From positions 372,001 to 436,000 of the forward strand of contig CAVVKW010000002.1 in NCBI GenBank assembly GCA_963749035.1: a stretch of 64,000 nt of DNA, read 5' to 3'. This DNA comes from CAVVKW01 sp963749035. Its GTDB lineage: Bacteria > Verrucomicrobiota > Verrucomicrobiia > Chthoniobacterales > JAATET01. A model generated the notes under the pieces. The model worked only from the letters and a program-made list of their open reading frames with translations, was not told the DNA's origin and did no database searches. The position numbers were made by a program, and so were the translations under genes. Shown here one piece after another: positions 1 to 9,278 of the stretch (its first letter is position 1; the number at the start of each line of letters is the position of its first letter).

Positions 1-737
1 AAGGCGGCCGGATCCACATTCGATTGACCCACAACTCTGATCACCTCGACATTTCGATCTCCGACACCGGCGTCGGCATCAGCACCGACGCACTGCCCAT
101 CATCTTCGAGCGTTTCCGGCAGGCCGACTCATCCACGACCCGTCACCACGGCGGACTGGGAATTGGTCTGTCACTCGTCCGTGAATTTGTCGAAATGCAC
201 GGCGGATCGATCCGCGCCGAAAGTCCGGGCGTCGGCCTCGGAACCACGATGCATCTCCGACTACCCATCCCAGCCACCCCCCCTTCGTTCTTGCCGGCCA
301 GCGATCATGTCGCCACCGCGACGTTTAATATCTCCGAGGCACCCCTCGAAGGTTCGCACATTCTTGCGGTCGACGACGACCCCGAGACGCTCAGGTTGCT
401 CGACCGGCTACTGACCCGCGCGGGGGCGAGCATCGTGACGGCGCGGTCCGCCGCGCGCGGGCTCGAGGCCCTCAGCGAAGAGACCTTCGACCTCCTCATC
501 AGCGACCTCGGCATGCCCGCCGTGGACGGGTATGAATTCATCCGGCAGGTCCGCTCCCTGCCGACCGCTCAGGGCGGTTCGATTCCCGCCATTGCGTTCA
601 CCGCCTTCGCCCGCCCGATGGATCGACAGCGCGCTCTGGACAGTGGCTACGGTAACGTTCTCACCAAGCCGGTCGAACCGTCGGATCTCCTTACCGCCGT
701 GATCGCTTTATCCAAGGGCCAACCCGACACCACCTAG
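1..737 (+). CDS. Hybrid sensor histidine kinase, C-terminal part (5' truncated by window edge)
   Basis: The reading frame is open from the first bases, so only the C-terminal part is present. It begins inside an HHK-type ATPase domain: the G1 box DTGVGIS, the F box FERFRQAD and the G2 box GGLGIGLSLV are all visible, followed by the usual MHGG. A receiver domain follows (about the last 125 residues) with the acidic pair in AVDDDPE, the phospho-acceptor Asp in LLISDLGMP, the Thr/Ala of AFTA and the Lys of LTKPVE. The protein would therefore autophosphorylate and pass phosphate to its own receiver. The input domain lies outside the window, so the signal is unknown. hemL starts 6 nt after its stop codon, which suggests co-transcription but not a shared function. 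Confidence 0.87.
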   Translation, partial: GGRIHIRLTHNSDHLDISISDTGVGISTDALPIIFERFRQADSSTTRHHGGLGIGLSLVREFVEMHGGSIRAESPGVGLGTTMHLRLPIPATPPSFLPASDHVATATFNISEAPLEGSHILAVDDDPETLRLLDRLLTRAGASIVTARSAARGLEALSEETFDLLISDLGMPAVDGYEFIRQVRSLPTAQGGSIPAIAFTAFARPMDRQRALDSGYGNVLTKPVEPSDLLTAVIALSKGQPDTT

Positions 738-743
738 AGACCC

Positions 744-2021
744 ATGCCCACCCGTTCCGAATCTCTTTTCGCCGCTGCAAAATCCGTTATCCCCGGCGGA
801 GTCAATTCTCCGGTCCGAGCCTTCCGCTCCGTCGGCGGCGAACCTTTCTTCGTCGATTCCGCTCGCGGCTGCCGCCTGCACACCGTCGACGACTGCGAAC
901 TCATCGATTACGTGGGCACGTGGGGTCCCGCCATTCTCGGACACGCTCCCGCAGTCGTCATCGATGCCATTCAGCGCACCGCGACCTGCGGAACCTCTTT
1001 CGGCGTTCCGAATCCACTGGAAGTCGAGATGGCCGCAACGATCGCGCGGCTGGTTCCGTCAATCGAGAAAGTCCGCATGGTCAACAGCGGCACCGAGGCA
1101 ACGATGAGCTGTATCCGCCTCGCCCGCGGGTTCACCGGTCGCGACCAGATCCTGAAATTCGAAGGCTGCTACCACGGCCACGTCGACTCCCTCCTCGTCA
1201 AAGCCGGTTCCGGTGCCCTCACCCACGGTCATCCCGACAGTGCTGGCGTCCCGGCCGCCCTCGCTGCCCTTACCACGACCATCCCTTTCAATGACCCCGC
1301 CGCCCTCCAAGCCGTCTTCCAGGCAGAGGGGTCGAAAATCGCCGCCGTCATTCTCGAGCCCGTCCCCGCCAATGCCGGCCTCTACCTTCCCGAACCTGGC
1401 TTTCTCGAAGAACTCCGCACCCTTTGCGACGCCCACGGCACCCTCCTGATCTTTGACGAAGTGATGACTGGCTTCCGCGTCGCGCCGGGCGGTTATCAAG
1501 AGATCTGCGGAGTTCGACCCGATCTCACCGCGCTCGGAAAGATCATCGGCGGCGGCCTCCCGGTCGGTGCCTTCGGCGGCCGCGCCGATGTCATGGACCA
1601 CCTCTCTCCCGACGGCCCCGTTTACCAAGCCGGCACACTCTCCGGAAATCCTCTCGCGCTGGCCGCCGGGCTGGCTCAGCTCCGAGAACTCGAATCCAAC
1701 GACGGTTGGAACCATTTGGAAACCATTGGTGCCAACTTTGAAGCCGCCGTTCGCTCCGCCATCGCGGGCAAACCACTCACGTTTCACCGCATCGGTTCCA
1801 TGTTCTGTCTCTACTTTCACCCGGGGCCGATCCGCAATGTCACCGAAGCGCAGCAAAGCGACAAAGCCGCTTTCAATCGCTACTTCCACGCCTGCCTGGA
1901 GGACGGCGTGTATTTCGCCCCGTCCCAATTTGAAGCCGGCTTCCTCTCCCTCGCCCACACCGACGCCGACATCGAAGAGACGTCCCGCGTCGCCACCCGC
2001 GCTCTCGCTTCTACAGGTTGA
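744..2021 (+). CDS. hemL: Glutamate-1-semialdehyde 2,1-aminomutase
   Basis: PLP enzyme converting glutamate-1-semialdehyde to 5-aminolevulinate, the last step of the C5 route to tetrapyrroles. The 425-aa length is normal for the family. Recognisable segments are the N-terminal IPGGVNSPVRAF, the MVNSGTEATMS cofactor-phosphate loop, the YHGH segment, the IFDEVMTGFR Asp region, and the PLP-binding Lys near residue 266 in ALGKIIGGGLPVGAFGG. The start codon is placed 6 nt after the stop of the histidine kinase. There is no clear ribosome-binding site, as for most genes in this window. Confidence 0.97.
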   Translation: MPTRSESLFAAAKSVIPGGVNSPVRAFRSVGGEPFFVDSARGCRLHTVDDCELIDYVGTWGPAILGHAPAVVIDAIQRTATCGTSFGVPNPLEVEMAATIARLVPSIEKVRMVNSGTEATMSCIRLARGFTGRDQILKFEGCYHGHVDSLLVKAGSGALTHGHPDSAGVPAALAALTTTIPFNDPAALQAVFQAEGSKIAAVILEPVPANAGLYLPEPGFLEELRTLCDAHGTLLIFDEVMTGFRVAPGGYQEICGVRPDLTALGKIIGGGLPVGAFGGRADVMDHLSPDGPVYQAGTLSGNPLALAAGLAQLRELESNDGWNHLETIGANFEAAVRSAIAGKPLTFHRIGSMFCLYFHPGPIRNVTEAQQSDKAAFNRYFHACLEDGVYFAPSQFEAGFLSLAHTDADIEETSRVATRALASTG

Positions 2022-2389
2022 CGGCCGCGTCAGTTCACCATCTCTCTCAGCCGCACCGTCGCTTCGTCACGATCGCATTCTTCCGACGCCCAGGGTAAAT
2101 GCCTCCCAAGCGTCGACGTCTCGCGCCTCATCCGCAGCCAATCCGATTCTCCGCAAAAACGACGAGGCAAGTCGCGAGGGCGCAGACGCGACCGGAGTCA
2201 GGGTCCGCGTTCCACTCGAGTGCACTTCGACGTTCACCTCGTCGCCCGCCTCGATCCTCAAAGCCCCACCAACGTCGCATCCAGGATCAGCGCATGCGAG
2301 TTTTCAACCTTCGTGATCTTTTTGACCCCGCGTAAAACGACATATGACACTCCGAAATCGTCAGCCGGGGCCAAAGATCTTCCGTTGCC
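2022..2389. other. Intergenic stretch between convergent hemL and the cellulase
   Basis: About 370 bases between two convergent genes. Short open frames exist on both strands, but none has a recognisable product, start context or coding-like composition. I see no obvious terminator with a T-run. Confidence 0.4.
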
Positions 2390-4606
2390 TCAGCGAGAAA
2401 AATCAGCCTCGGCACTTCCGCCGAATTCTTCGACCAGCGCGGCCAGTGCCCCGGTGAAGCCCGCGTTGTAGTCGAGCGCGACCTCGTTCGTGATGTAGTT
2501 TGTCCGCTCGTCCGAATACGAACCATCGTCCGGCGCAGAAGGCCCGCCGACCATCGCCCCATACAACACGTGCCGGTTTTCGACGGGATTAGAAATGTTG
2601 TTCGACGTCGACCCGTGCGCACCCCGGTGATGCGGATTTCGCGGCGGGTTATTGCCAAATCCCACCACGTAGCTCCTCGCAGCCGGATTGTCGCCAAGGA
2701 TGTAGCGAATCTGCCGAACCGCAAATTTGCGGTAACGCTCGACGTGATCCGCGCCCGGTGTCGTCGAGTAGATTAGCGCCAGAAACGCCGTGTTCGCCGC
2801 GTATCTCAACGAACCCCACTGGTCCAACCACGCCAGACCACCGCGGGTCGTCTGGATCCGGCGTCCATTCTCACCGACCGTCCAATAGTTCAACCACCGG
2901 TTCACATCATCGAAGTATTGGCGCTCACCCGTCAGCCGCGCCAAAAGGACCGCCACCCCGTAGCGCTTGTCGTCCCAGGAATGCGTCCACGTCATGGGAC
3001 CCGCGTCCCTCACGTTGCCGTAAAACTCACGCGCCTTATCGAGGTAACGGTCCTCACCGGTCGCCTGAGCCAACCAAGCCGCCGACCACGCCAATTCGTC
3101 TTCGTAACCGCTGTGAGAATTGTAATACGCCCGCACGTCCGGGATCGCGTCCGAATAGGCACCCCGAAATTCATCCGCAAAGTGAAACAGTCGCTTCGCA
3201 TGATCCAGGCACTTCGCCGCGTAGGCTTCTTCTCCCGCTTCGCCGAACAAAATCGAAGCGCTCGCCAATGCCGCTGACGCCTCGCCCGCGACGTCCGACC
3301 CCGGATTGGACTCGTCTACTCTAAACGCCGGGCGCGCCATCCGCATCGCCTCCGGCGGCCCCCAGAACGCGTGGTCCAAATCCCCCCGACCAACCTGGGC
3401 GTAGAAGGTGTTCGCCCGCGGATGCGCCCTCATCAGCCAATCCGTCCCCCAGCGCACCGTTTCCCGCAGCTGATCCATCTGCCCGACGCGATCAAACCCT
3501 TCGGCAAAAACGATCCCGCCCCACGAAAGCAACGTCATCGAACTCGCCATCGGAAGCGCAAATTTCACCCCGTCTCCCGCGTCGTAGTAACCACCGGTCA
3601 AATCCACGCCAACGTCCGCCCCGTCCTCCAGTGCCGAATCCCCGCGCCACTCCACCCGGAATCCCCCTGGCAATCGACCCGACCGCTGCGCGTCGTAGAA
3701 GTAAAGCGACTTCCGCAGGGCCTCGGCGTAATTGAGCTTCTCCCCCGAAGGTGGCACCGGCGTCGGCTCGATTTCCGGCGTCATCCCGGGAATAGCCGGC
3801 GGCATCGTCGGTGTCGGCACGGCCACCAGCGACGGTCCCGCCATTTCATTCAACGCCACGTCGGTCGGTCCACCGACGACCGCCCCCGGCGCCCCGACGA
3901 AACCGAAATTCACCTGACCGCCCGGCGGAATCGTCGCGTTCCACGGCGCCGTCGACGAGTCGATCACGTAACCGTCCGGCGTGATGTCGGCAATGTGAGC
4001 ATTCCACAATCCCGTGATCTTCGCCGGAAACTTGAACTTCAAAACCCAATTTTCGATTGGTTGCGACCCGTTGTTTCGGATCACGACCTGCGCTTGGAAT
4101 CCCGAGCTCCAGTCCGACAATACCCGAAAGCTCACGTCCGTTTCACCCATCCGAACGTCGGCATCCGGCGACCCGGCATAAACCGGCTGTTGCGTCACCC
4201 CGCCGGTCTCCGTCGGCGGAGCGTTCTGAGGACCGTCCCCCGCAATGACCGGCTGAAACACAATGTCACTCGGTTCCACCCCGCCCGGCGTCGCTTGAAA
4301 TCCGAGCACCGCCTCCTGACCCGCCCGGATCTGGCGCGACCATTCCTCCGGTCCGACCAGATACGTGTTCCCCTTCCGCTCGATGACCTTTGCCCCCCAC
4401 AAACCATCGATCTCGGCATCGAGCCGGAACTTCAGCCGCCAGTCCTTCACCGCGTCGGCCGAATCGTTCCGCATCTTGATCTCTGCCACCAACCCAGCAC
4501 CCCAGTCGCTCTGCTTCGTGAAATCCACCTTCACCGGGCTCCCCCCGAGGGCCTCAAAAGAAAAAAACGCCGCACTCACGAGAAAGAAAATCGCCACGTT
4601 CTTCAT
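2390..4606 (-). CDS. Secreted glycoside hydrolase family 9 endoglucanase with two CBM2-like modules
   Basis: The ATG at 4606 was chosen over the longer frame (to 4693) because it begins a classic signal peptide, MKNVAIFFLVSAAFFSFEA. Two tandem beta-sandwich modules of CBM2 type follow (mature residues about 22-125 and 145-250), each with the W...W pattern seen in SDWGAGL and SDWSSGFQ. A Pro/Thr-rich linker near residues 275-295 leads into the GH9 catalytic domain, marked by GGYYDAGDGVKF (catalytic Asp pair), WTHSWDDKRYG, YILGDNPAARSYVVGFG, NPHHRGAHGS and the C-terminal YITNEVALDYNAGF with its catalytic Glu. It should cleave beta-1,4-glucan outside the cell. It is a single-gene unit convergent with hemL. 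Confidence 0.92.
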   Translation of the reverse strand: MKNVAIFFLVSAAFFSFEALGGSPVKVDFTKQSDWGAGLVAEIKMRNDSADAVKDWRLKFRLDAEIDGLWGAKVIERKGNTYLVGPEEWSRQIRAGQEAVLGFQATPGGVEPSDIVFQPVIAGDGPQNAPPTETGGVTQQPVYAGSPDADVRMGETDVSFRVLSDWSSGFQAQVVIRNNGSQPIENWVLKFKFPAKITGLWNAHIADITPDGYVIDSSTAPWNATIPPGGQVNFGFVGAPGAVVGGPTDVALNEMAGPSLVAVPTPTMPPAIPGMTPEIEPTPVPPSGEKLNYAEALRKSLYFYDAQRSGRLPGGFRVEWRGDSALEDGADVGVDLTGGYYDAGDGVKFALPMASSMTLLSWGGIVFAEGFDRVGQMDQLRETVRWGTDWLMRAHPRANTFYAQVGRGDLDHAFWGPPEAMRMARPAFRVDESNPGSDVAGEASAALASASILFGEAGEEAYAAKCLDHAKRLFHFADEFRGAYSDAIPDVRAYYNSHSGYEDELAWSAAWLAQATGEDRYLDKAREFYGNVRDAGPMTWTHSWDDKRYGVAVLLARLTGERQYFDDVNRWLNYWTVGENGRRIQTTRGGLAWLDQWGSLRYAANTAFLALIYSTTPGADHVERYRKFAVRQIRYILGDNPAARSYVVGFGNNPPRNPHHRGAHGSTSNNISNPVENRHVLYGAMVGGPSAPDDGSYSDERTNYITNEVALDYNAGFTGALAALVEEFGGSAEADFSR

Positions 4607-4752
4607 GCCCTTATCGAACACCACAACCCCACCTCCCTGTAAGCGCAAAAACAAATTTCCAAAACTCCCGAAACAAACTGCCAGACGAATCATGGTGCAG
4701 TAAAGCGCGGCGTTCCCGCCACGCTCTCGATTGGACTCGCTTGCAGGTCAGA

Positions 4753-5026
4753 TCAGTCGGCCTCGACCCACGTCGGCCGCATGAATGGCTCAGCGGCGAA
4801 GTCTCCAGCTCGCATGATCCACTCGGACAACTGTCTAAAACTCTCGGGATCGCTTCCGTCGTCCCGTCTCCCTTGGAAAACCTCATTCGCCAGTCGGGCG
4901 GCGATCTGACCTGGCGCACTCAGCGGCCTTCGCGAGCCAGCGGCTCAATCTCCCACCACGGCACGCCACCAAGCTCTGGAACGAGATACGTCGAGCCATT
5001 CCACTCCGGGATAACCACCGATCCGT
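4753..5026 (-). pseudogene. Possible frameshifted small gene
   Basis: No intact ORF covers this stretch, but on the minus strand two adjacent frames give protein-like sequence. One frame reads VVIPEWNGSTYLVPELGG and then WWEIEPLAREG before a stop. The next frame then continues with IAARLANEVFQGRRDDG and ESFRQLSEWIMRAGDFA and ends with FMRPTWVEAD at the stop at 4753-4755. A single frameshift near 4920 would join them. The product is not recognised. It may be a decayed gene, or a sequencing error in a real one. Confidence 0.33.
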
Positions 5027-5029
5027 TCG

Positions 5030-5665
5030 TTAGCGGTTGTCCTGCTCCGTCTTGTTCGCATTTTTGTTCTCGGTCACCTTGGGAAGAGGGCCAAAGGTAA
5101 AGGTCGTGATTACGTAATCGTTCAAGGCGGTAGCCTCGGAGATCTCTCGTCGAGCAGATTCTTCCAATTCGGCTCGATTCTTGCGTAGTTCGACGTAACT
5201 CACTTGCTCGAGCATCCTAATCGAAACCTTCTGCGTAAGCAGGTCCAGCGAATGACCGACTTTGTGATGCCCTCCTACAGACACAAGGAACTCTACCTTG
5301 TCTTCCAAGCTGTAGGTCAGGTGTGGGGCAACTCTAACAACCGCCCCATCCGCAAGCGTAACATCAAAAGGTTGTGGCTCATCGGGAACGCCAGCGCTCG
5401 TGATTGTTGGTTGATCGCCTTTTTTGTAATCTCTAGATTCTGATTGGGCATGTTCTCCTTGCTCAATTGCGATGTTTACCTCTGTTGTTTGGCTCGGGTT
5501 GGCCGATGCGGCAGCGGAGGCTTCAGAATCAGAAGAACTATTGGCCGTCCCACCTTTGTCATTGGTAAAGGCCCAGAGGAGCAAAGCAACAATTGAGCAG
5601 AGTGAACCTACAACGCCGATCTTGTTCCAAAGCGTAAGGCGATTGAATCGAGCAGTAAGTTTCAT
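5030..5665 (-). CDS. Membrane-anchored protein of unknown function
   Basis: A 211-aa protein with a basic N-terminus and one hydrophobic segment (residues about 16-32, KIGVVGSLCSIVALLLWAF), so probably a type II anchor with an external domain. A Ser/Ala/Asn-rich linker follows, then a compact domain with ADGAVVRVAPHLTYSLEDK and a C-terminal segment in which LEQVSYVELRKNRAEL leads to a strand-rich end; this could be an FliL-like fold, but the similarity is by shape only. GC content and codon use look lower than in the flanking core genes. It lies next to another unknown membrane protein in the same orientation. Confidence 0.7.
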   Translation of the reverse strand: MKLTARFNRLTLWNKIGVVGSLCSIVALLLWAFTNDKGGTANSSSDSEASAAASANPSQTTEVNIAIEQGEHAQSESRDYKKGDQPTITSAGVPDEPQPFDVTLADGAVVRVAPHLTYSLEDKVEFLVSVGGHHKVGHSLDLLTQKVSIRMLEQVSYVELRKNRAELEESARREISEATALNDYVITTFTFGPLPKVTENKNANKTEQDNR

Positions 5666-5922
5666 GTTGAGGCTATCTATCCGGGCGAATTTTTGCTGCG
5701 AACGGGCCGCGCTTTAACAACAGAGTAACATGGGAATTCTTCAAGCTCTACGCGACTAAATCAAAGCTCACGATTATTCCCCGAGAAAAGAGGAGAGCTA
5801 TTGCTGCCGGGTTCGAAGATTCTACTTTGACCGTTCTAACCGCGCGGCGGCGGCCCGTTGGACATCGGTCGACGACGAAGTCTCCATCTTTGAGGAGAAT
5901 GGGGCGCCGAAGAACTAACCCG

Positions 5923-6819
5923 CTACCCCAGATCATGATCGCCCGACGGCCTCCGTCGATTCTCGCTTTCAAGCTCGGCGCCCTTATCCGAGATCAGCGG
6001 CTTCCCCGACTTTTGAATCGTCGAAGGTGACTCACTTTCTCCATTGGGTTTACTAGAAAAAACAGAATGGTAGAGCGAAACTCCGACATACAATACGCCA
6101 ATAAGCAATGCGGAAATAAAACACGCGAAAAAGAAGTGCGTGATAAAGTCAGGTAAAAAGTGATACCATTTCGAATTGCTGCTGACCGGGGTGAAAGATT
6201 CGATTTCACCAACTCCTCCCTTGTGAACGATTCGGATGGGCCGACTCAAATTAGTCGTGCCCCAAAATTCGACCAGAAGCTCGCTTTTCGCCGCCATCGT
6301 TCCGATCGCAATCTCAGGAATTGTTCCCGACTCGCTGCCGGAGACCGAAGAAAGCCGCCAAGAAGGTCTGCCAGTAAGAACAATCTTAACGTTCTCAAGT
6401 TCGACCGACCCGGCGTTCCTTACCCAAAGGGTGGAATACGAACCACCCGTCTTCAAGAGACCGAAATACCGAGCAGGGCCAGCAGCTTCGTCCAACCTGG
6501 ATTTGACGGCTCGCGCAGCGATCATCCCGATGTAGGGAATGGCTGCTTCGTTTCTAAAAGAATCCGAGCTCTCTGAGAACGCTTCCTTAAAGAGCTCGGC
6601 GGTAATTATCTCGCCGAGACCGTTAACGATGTCTTCCAGCTCCGGCTCTATCTCATATTCATTCTGAACGAACGTTGCTTGAAGCTGCTCCCCGGACTCA
6701 GACCATCGGTCCCAAAGCTCAAGGGCGCCGTTAATGAGGGTGAATATGACCACCATTCCTCCGGCGAGCCACGCGAGTCGTGCTATCACTCCGTCTGGTT
6801 TACTTTCTTTCTCGACCAT
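5923..6819 (-). CDS. Membrane protein of unknown function with two predicted TM segments
   Basis: A 298-aa protein. An N-terminal hydrophobic segment (residues about 12-32, LAWLAGGMVVIFTLINGAL) and a second near residues 228-250 (HFFFACFISALLIGVLYVG) bracket a mostly beta-rich extracytoplasmic domain of about 190 residues. The C-terminus is polar and charged. No family was recognised. The low-GC composition and its neighbourhood (unknown membrane protein, DUF2513 gene, insertion sequence) mark it as accessory. Confidence 0.68.
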   Translation of the reverse strand: MVEKESKPDGVIARLAWLAGGMVVIFTLINGALELWDRWSESGEQLQATFVQNEYEIEPELEDIVNGLGEIITAELFKEAFSESSDSFRNEAAIPYIGMIAARAVKSRLDEAAGPARYFGLLKTGGSYSTLWVRNAGSVELENVKIVLTGRPSWRLSSVSGSESGTIPEIAIGTMAAKSELLVEFWGTTNLSRPIRIVHKGGVGEIESFTPVSSNSKWYHFLPDFITHFFFACFISALLIGVLYVGVSLYHSVFSSKPNGESESPSTIQKSGKPLISDKGAELESENRRRPSGDHDLG

Positions 6820-6965
6820 CCGGTCTTCTACCCGAAAGAAGCGAATCTAGTCCCTAATTTTCTGAAAGCCACCACTACCCATATTTCCACTCGCACGCTA
6901 CGCCAGCGAGCCACTAGCACTGCGTTAGGCGTGACGATTCACGTAATCTGAAGCAAGCTGCGGCA

Positions 6966-7334
6966 ATGAAATTCGATCCCGATTTGATGCGAGACATTCT
7001 TCTCGAAATTGAGAGTATTCCAGCCGGTCAGAGGGTTGGTCGCGTCTATTACGAAGACCGAGATCAAATGGAAGTCAACCGGCACGTAGCAATCTTAATC
7101 GACGAAGGCTTCATTGAAGGACTCTGGCGTGGGAATGGCTCCAATCACCCAACGCTCTTTAATCTCACCGACCTCACATACCAAGGTCATCAATTTTTGG
7201 CCAATGCCCGTCAAAAGACCCTCTGGAACCGAGCACTCGAATCGCTAAAATCTTCAGGGGCCTCAATGTCGATTTCCGTGATCACGGCAACCGTCCAAAA
7301 ATTCGCTATGCAGCAAGCCGGGCTCGATGAGTAA
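6966..7334 (+). CDS. DUF2513 family protein
   Basis: A 122-aa protein with the typical DUF2513 layout: an N-terminal LMRDILLEIES, a middle section MEVNRHVAILIDEGFIEG resembling a winged-helix core, the conserved LTDLTYQGHQFLANAR and a short helical tail. Members of this family are scattered through phages, plasmids and islands, and their function is not established. It sits alone on the plus strand between accessory genes and an insertion sequence. Confidence 0.82.
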   Translation: MKFDPDLMRDILLEIESIPAGQRVGRVYYEDRDQMEVNRHVAILIDEGFIEGLWRGNGSNHPTLFNLTDLTYQGHQFLANARQKTLWNRALESLKSSGASMSISVITATVQKFAMQQAGLDE

Positions 7335-7350
7335 GATCCTTGTGACGAAA

Positions 7351-7375
7351 GCCCTATCTTCCTCAGCGATAGGGC
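7351..7375. terminator. Hairpin shared by two convergent ends
   Basis: A perfect 8-bp inverted repeat (GCCCTATC / GATAGGGC, with a 9-nt loop) lies 17 nt after the DUF2513 stop. It also overlaps the stop codon of the opposing small ORF. It lacks a long T-run, so termination is inferred from position only. Confidence 0.4.
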
Positions 7376-7608
7376 AGATCCGTCTCAACGGCCGTGCGCA
7401 GATCGCAGACGGTGCCGCCGCCCTCCTCCGGCCCATCGATCAGGCAGTAGATCGTCCCGTCGAACAACTCCCGCAGATCAACCTGGCGCGTCCGAATGTC
7501 GTCAGTCATGAGCTGGGCGCGCTCGATGTGGGGCTCGCCTCCGCCGTCGCTCGACGCCAACTCAACCTCCATCTTTTCAGGCGTCTCCGGCGCAGTCATT
7601 CGTTTCAT
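7363..7608 (-). CDS. Small acidic protein of unknown function (doubtful)
   Basis: An 81-aa acidic ORF ending in ELFDGTIYCLIDGPEEGG and TVCDLRTAVETDLPYR, which reads like real protein. No family was recognised. It lies just outside the insertion sequence and could be a remnant of an older gene. It has no convincing ribosome-binding site. Confidence 0.35.
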   Translation of the reverse strand: MKRMTAPETPEKMEVELASSDGGGEPHIERAQLMTDDIRTRQVDLRELFDGTIYCLIDGPEEGGGTVCDLRTAVETDLPYR

Positions 7609-7674
7609 CGCTCAATCATGGCCCGCGCTCGCACTCAGAGGCAAGCGGCGGTCGTTGACAGTTGACTCGTCCTG

Positions 7675-7753
7675 TTGCCTCAAAAGTTATGACACCGAGG
7701 GAGAGTAAGAGGCGGAGAAGAAAAGGGGACGTTGACTCAAAAAGAATGACACC
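7675..7753 (+). repeat. Left-end transposase binding repeats (two copies)
   Basis: The motif TTGnCTCAAAA followed by ATGACACC occurs at 7675-7696 and again at 7731-7753. Both have the same orientation, pointing into the element. Confidence 0.75.
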
Positions 7754-7767
7754 GGCAAAGCGAAGGC

Positions 7768-8994
7768 ATGCCGATGAGTCGAAGAATGAGAGAAGAGGAG
7801 TTGCCGCGGATGCGGCAACGCTACGTGGCGCGCAACCGGGAGGGGCGCACGCGCATGATTGACGAGGTGTGCGAGCAGTGGGGATACAGCCGCAAGCACG
7901 CAATCAAGTTGCTGGGAGCCAAGGCAGGATGGGGAGGAGATCCCGGGCGAACCAAGGGCCGCCCGGTTGACTATGGAGAGGAAGTCGCGGATGTCCTCTG
8001 GAAGATCTGGAAGGCGTCCGAGCAACCGTGCGGCAAGCGACTGGCGGCCATGCGCAAGCTCTGGTTGCCGTATTACGAGGCGAGATCGGGAAAGCTGAGC
8101 CGGAAGTTGAAGGAAAAGGTCCTGGCCATCAGCGCTGCCCAGATCGACCGTCTTCTAGCCGTGCGGAAGGTTCGAGCCGGGGCACGAGGTCGGAGCGGGA
8201 CCAAGCCCGGAGGATTGCTCAAGAACGCGATCCCCATCCGCACGGATAACTGGGACATTGATCGTCCCGGATACCTGGAAGCCGACACGGTGGCCCACTG
8301 CGGCGGTTCACTCGAAGGAGACTTCGTGTGGAGCGTGACCTACACCGACATCCACAGTGGATGGACGGCCAACCGAGCCGTCTGGAACAAGGGAGCCACC
8401 GGGATCGTGGCCGCCACCCGGGAAGTCGAAGCAGCCCTCCCCTTCGAGGTGCTCGGCTTCGACTGTGACAACGGCAGCGAGTTCTTGAACTGGCATCTGG
8501 TTCGTTACTTCCAAGAACGAAGCCGACCCGTGGGCTTCACCCGGTCCCGGCCCTACCACAAGGATGACAACGGACACGTGGAGGAGAAGAACTGGACCCG
8601 GGTGCGTCAGCTCTTCGGCTACGATCGCTTCGGGGAACCCGAACTTTTGGACGGCATGAACTCGATCTACCGGGAGATCTGGGAGCCGCTGCACAACTTC
8701 TTTCAACCCTCGATGAAACTCGTCTCCAAAGAACGTCACGGAGCCAAGATCAAGCGCCGTCACGACCAACCCCGCACGCCCTGCGACCGATTACTCGAAA
8801 GCGAGCACGTCGACGCCAAAACCAAGGCCCAACTTCGCCAAGCGCGGGCCGCGTTCGATCCCTTCGCTCTCCACGAAGAACTTGAGCGCCGCCTCGGGCG
8901 CGTGCTGCATCTGGCGCTGCGTTCCAGTCGCCCTACGGGCTCCTTGCACTCCGCGACAGATGCAGCACACTCACACCCAACCACGGTGTCATGA
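7768..8994 (+). CDS. DDE transposase of the insertion sequence
   Basis: A 408-aa transposase. The N-terminal 75 residues form a helix-turn-helix (RMIDEVCEQWGYSRKHAIKL). The catalytic core has the first Asp in YLEADTVAHCGG, the second in FDCDNGSEFLNWHL and the Glu in NGHVEEKNWTRVRQLFGYDR, the typical integrase-core (rve) layout of ISNCY/IS1202-type transposases. A basic C-terminal region follows. The stop codon lies inside the inner right-end repeat, so the ORF fills the element. It appears intact and possibly still active. Confidence 0.9.
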   Translation: MPMSRRMREEELPRMRQRYVARNREGRTRMIDEVCEQWGYSRKHAIKLLGAKAGWGGDPGRTKGRPVDYGEEVADVLWKIWKASEQPCGKRLAAMRKLWLPYYEARSGKLSRKLKEKVLAISAAQIDRLLAVRKVRAGARGRSGTKPGGLLKNAIPIRTDNWDIDRPGYLEADTVAHCGGSLEGDFVWSVTYTDIHSGWTANRAVWNKGATGIVAATREVEAALPFEVLGFDCDNGSEFLNWHLVRYFQERSRPVGFTRSRPYHKDDNGHVEEKNWTRVRQLFGYDRFGEPELLDGMNSIYREIWEPLHNFFQPSMKLVSKERHGAKIKRRHDQPRTPCDRLLESEHVDAKTKAQLRQARAAFDPFALHEELERRLGRVLHLALRSSRPTGSLHSATDAAHSHPTTVS

Positions 8995-9055
8995 CTTTTG
9001 AGTCAACGACCCCCTCCTTCCCGGCCCTCCCGGGTGTCATTTACTTTTGAGGCAA
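8985..9055 (-). repeat. Right-end transposase binding repeats (two copies)
   Basis: The complement of the left-end motif occurs at 8985-9007 and 9033-9055 (GGTGTCAT...TTTTGAG). This mirrors the left end, with an inter-copy spacing of about 48 bp here against 56 bp on the left. Confidence 0.75.
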
Positions 9056-9278
9056 CAAGTCGTTTCGCCAGTCAACCACTGTCAACTCAGCGGGGGCGGC
9101 TGGCAATTTGTTTTAACAATTCTGCCGGTCTCCCTCAGATTGGCAATTCCGCCGACCTCACCTCATCCCCGCGCGGCGGCCTCGGTAATCAGGGTATTTC
9201 CCCCCGATTGGCAGTAATTCCCGCTATTTGACGCCCTGGCACTTTGTTCTCACAGGTTCATCCCGCAACCCGGCAGCG

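Larger units (their letters stand above)
7673..9057 (+). mobile_element. Insertion sequence (about 1.39 kb), ISNCY/IS1202-like
   Basis: One DDE transposase is bounded by inverted ends that begin 5'-TGTTGCCTCAAAAGT at the left (7673) and, read inward on the other strand, with the same 15 bases at the right (9057). Each end carries a second, related inner copy (see the repeat entries). No clear target duplication was found directly outside these ends. The flanks do show a further imperfect inverted match (TTGACAGT near 7655 and its complement near 9078-9085), so the true ends could be slightly wider. Confidence 0.85.

Noticed and set aside
5748..5972. 74-codon minus-strand ORF after the two-TM protein
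   Set aside because: TTG start inside the upstream gene, overlap of 50 nt and no protein-like pattern in the first half. Not strong enough to call.
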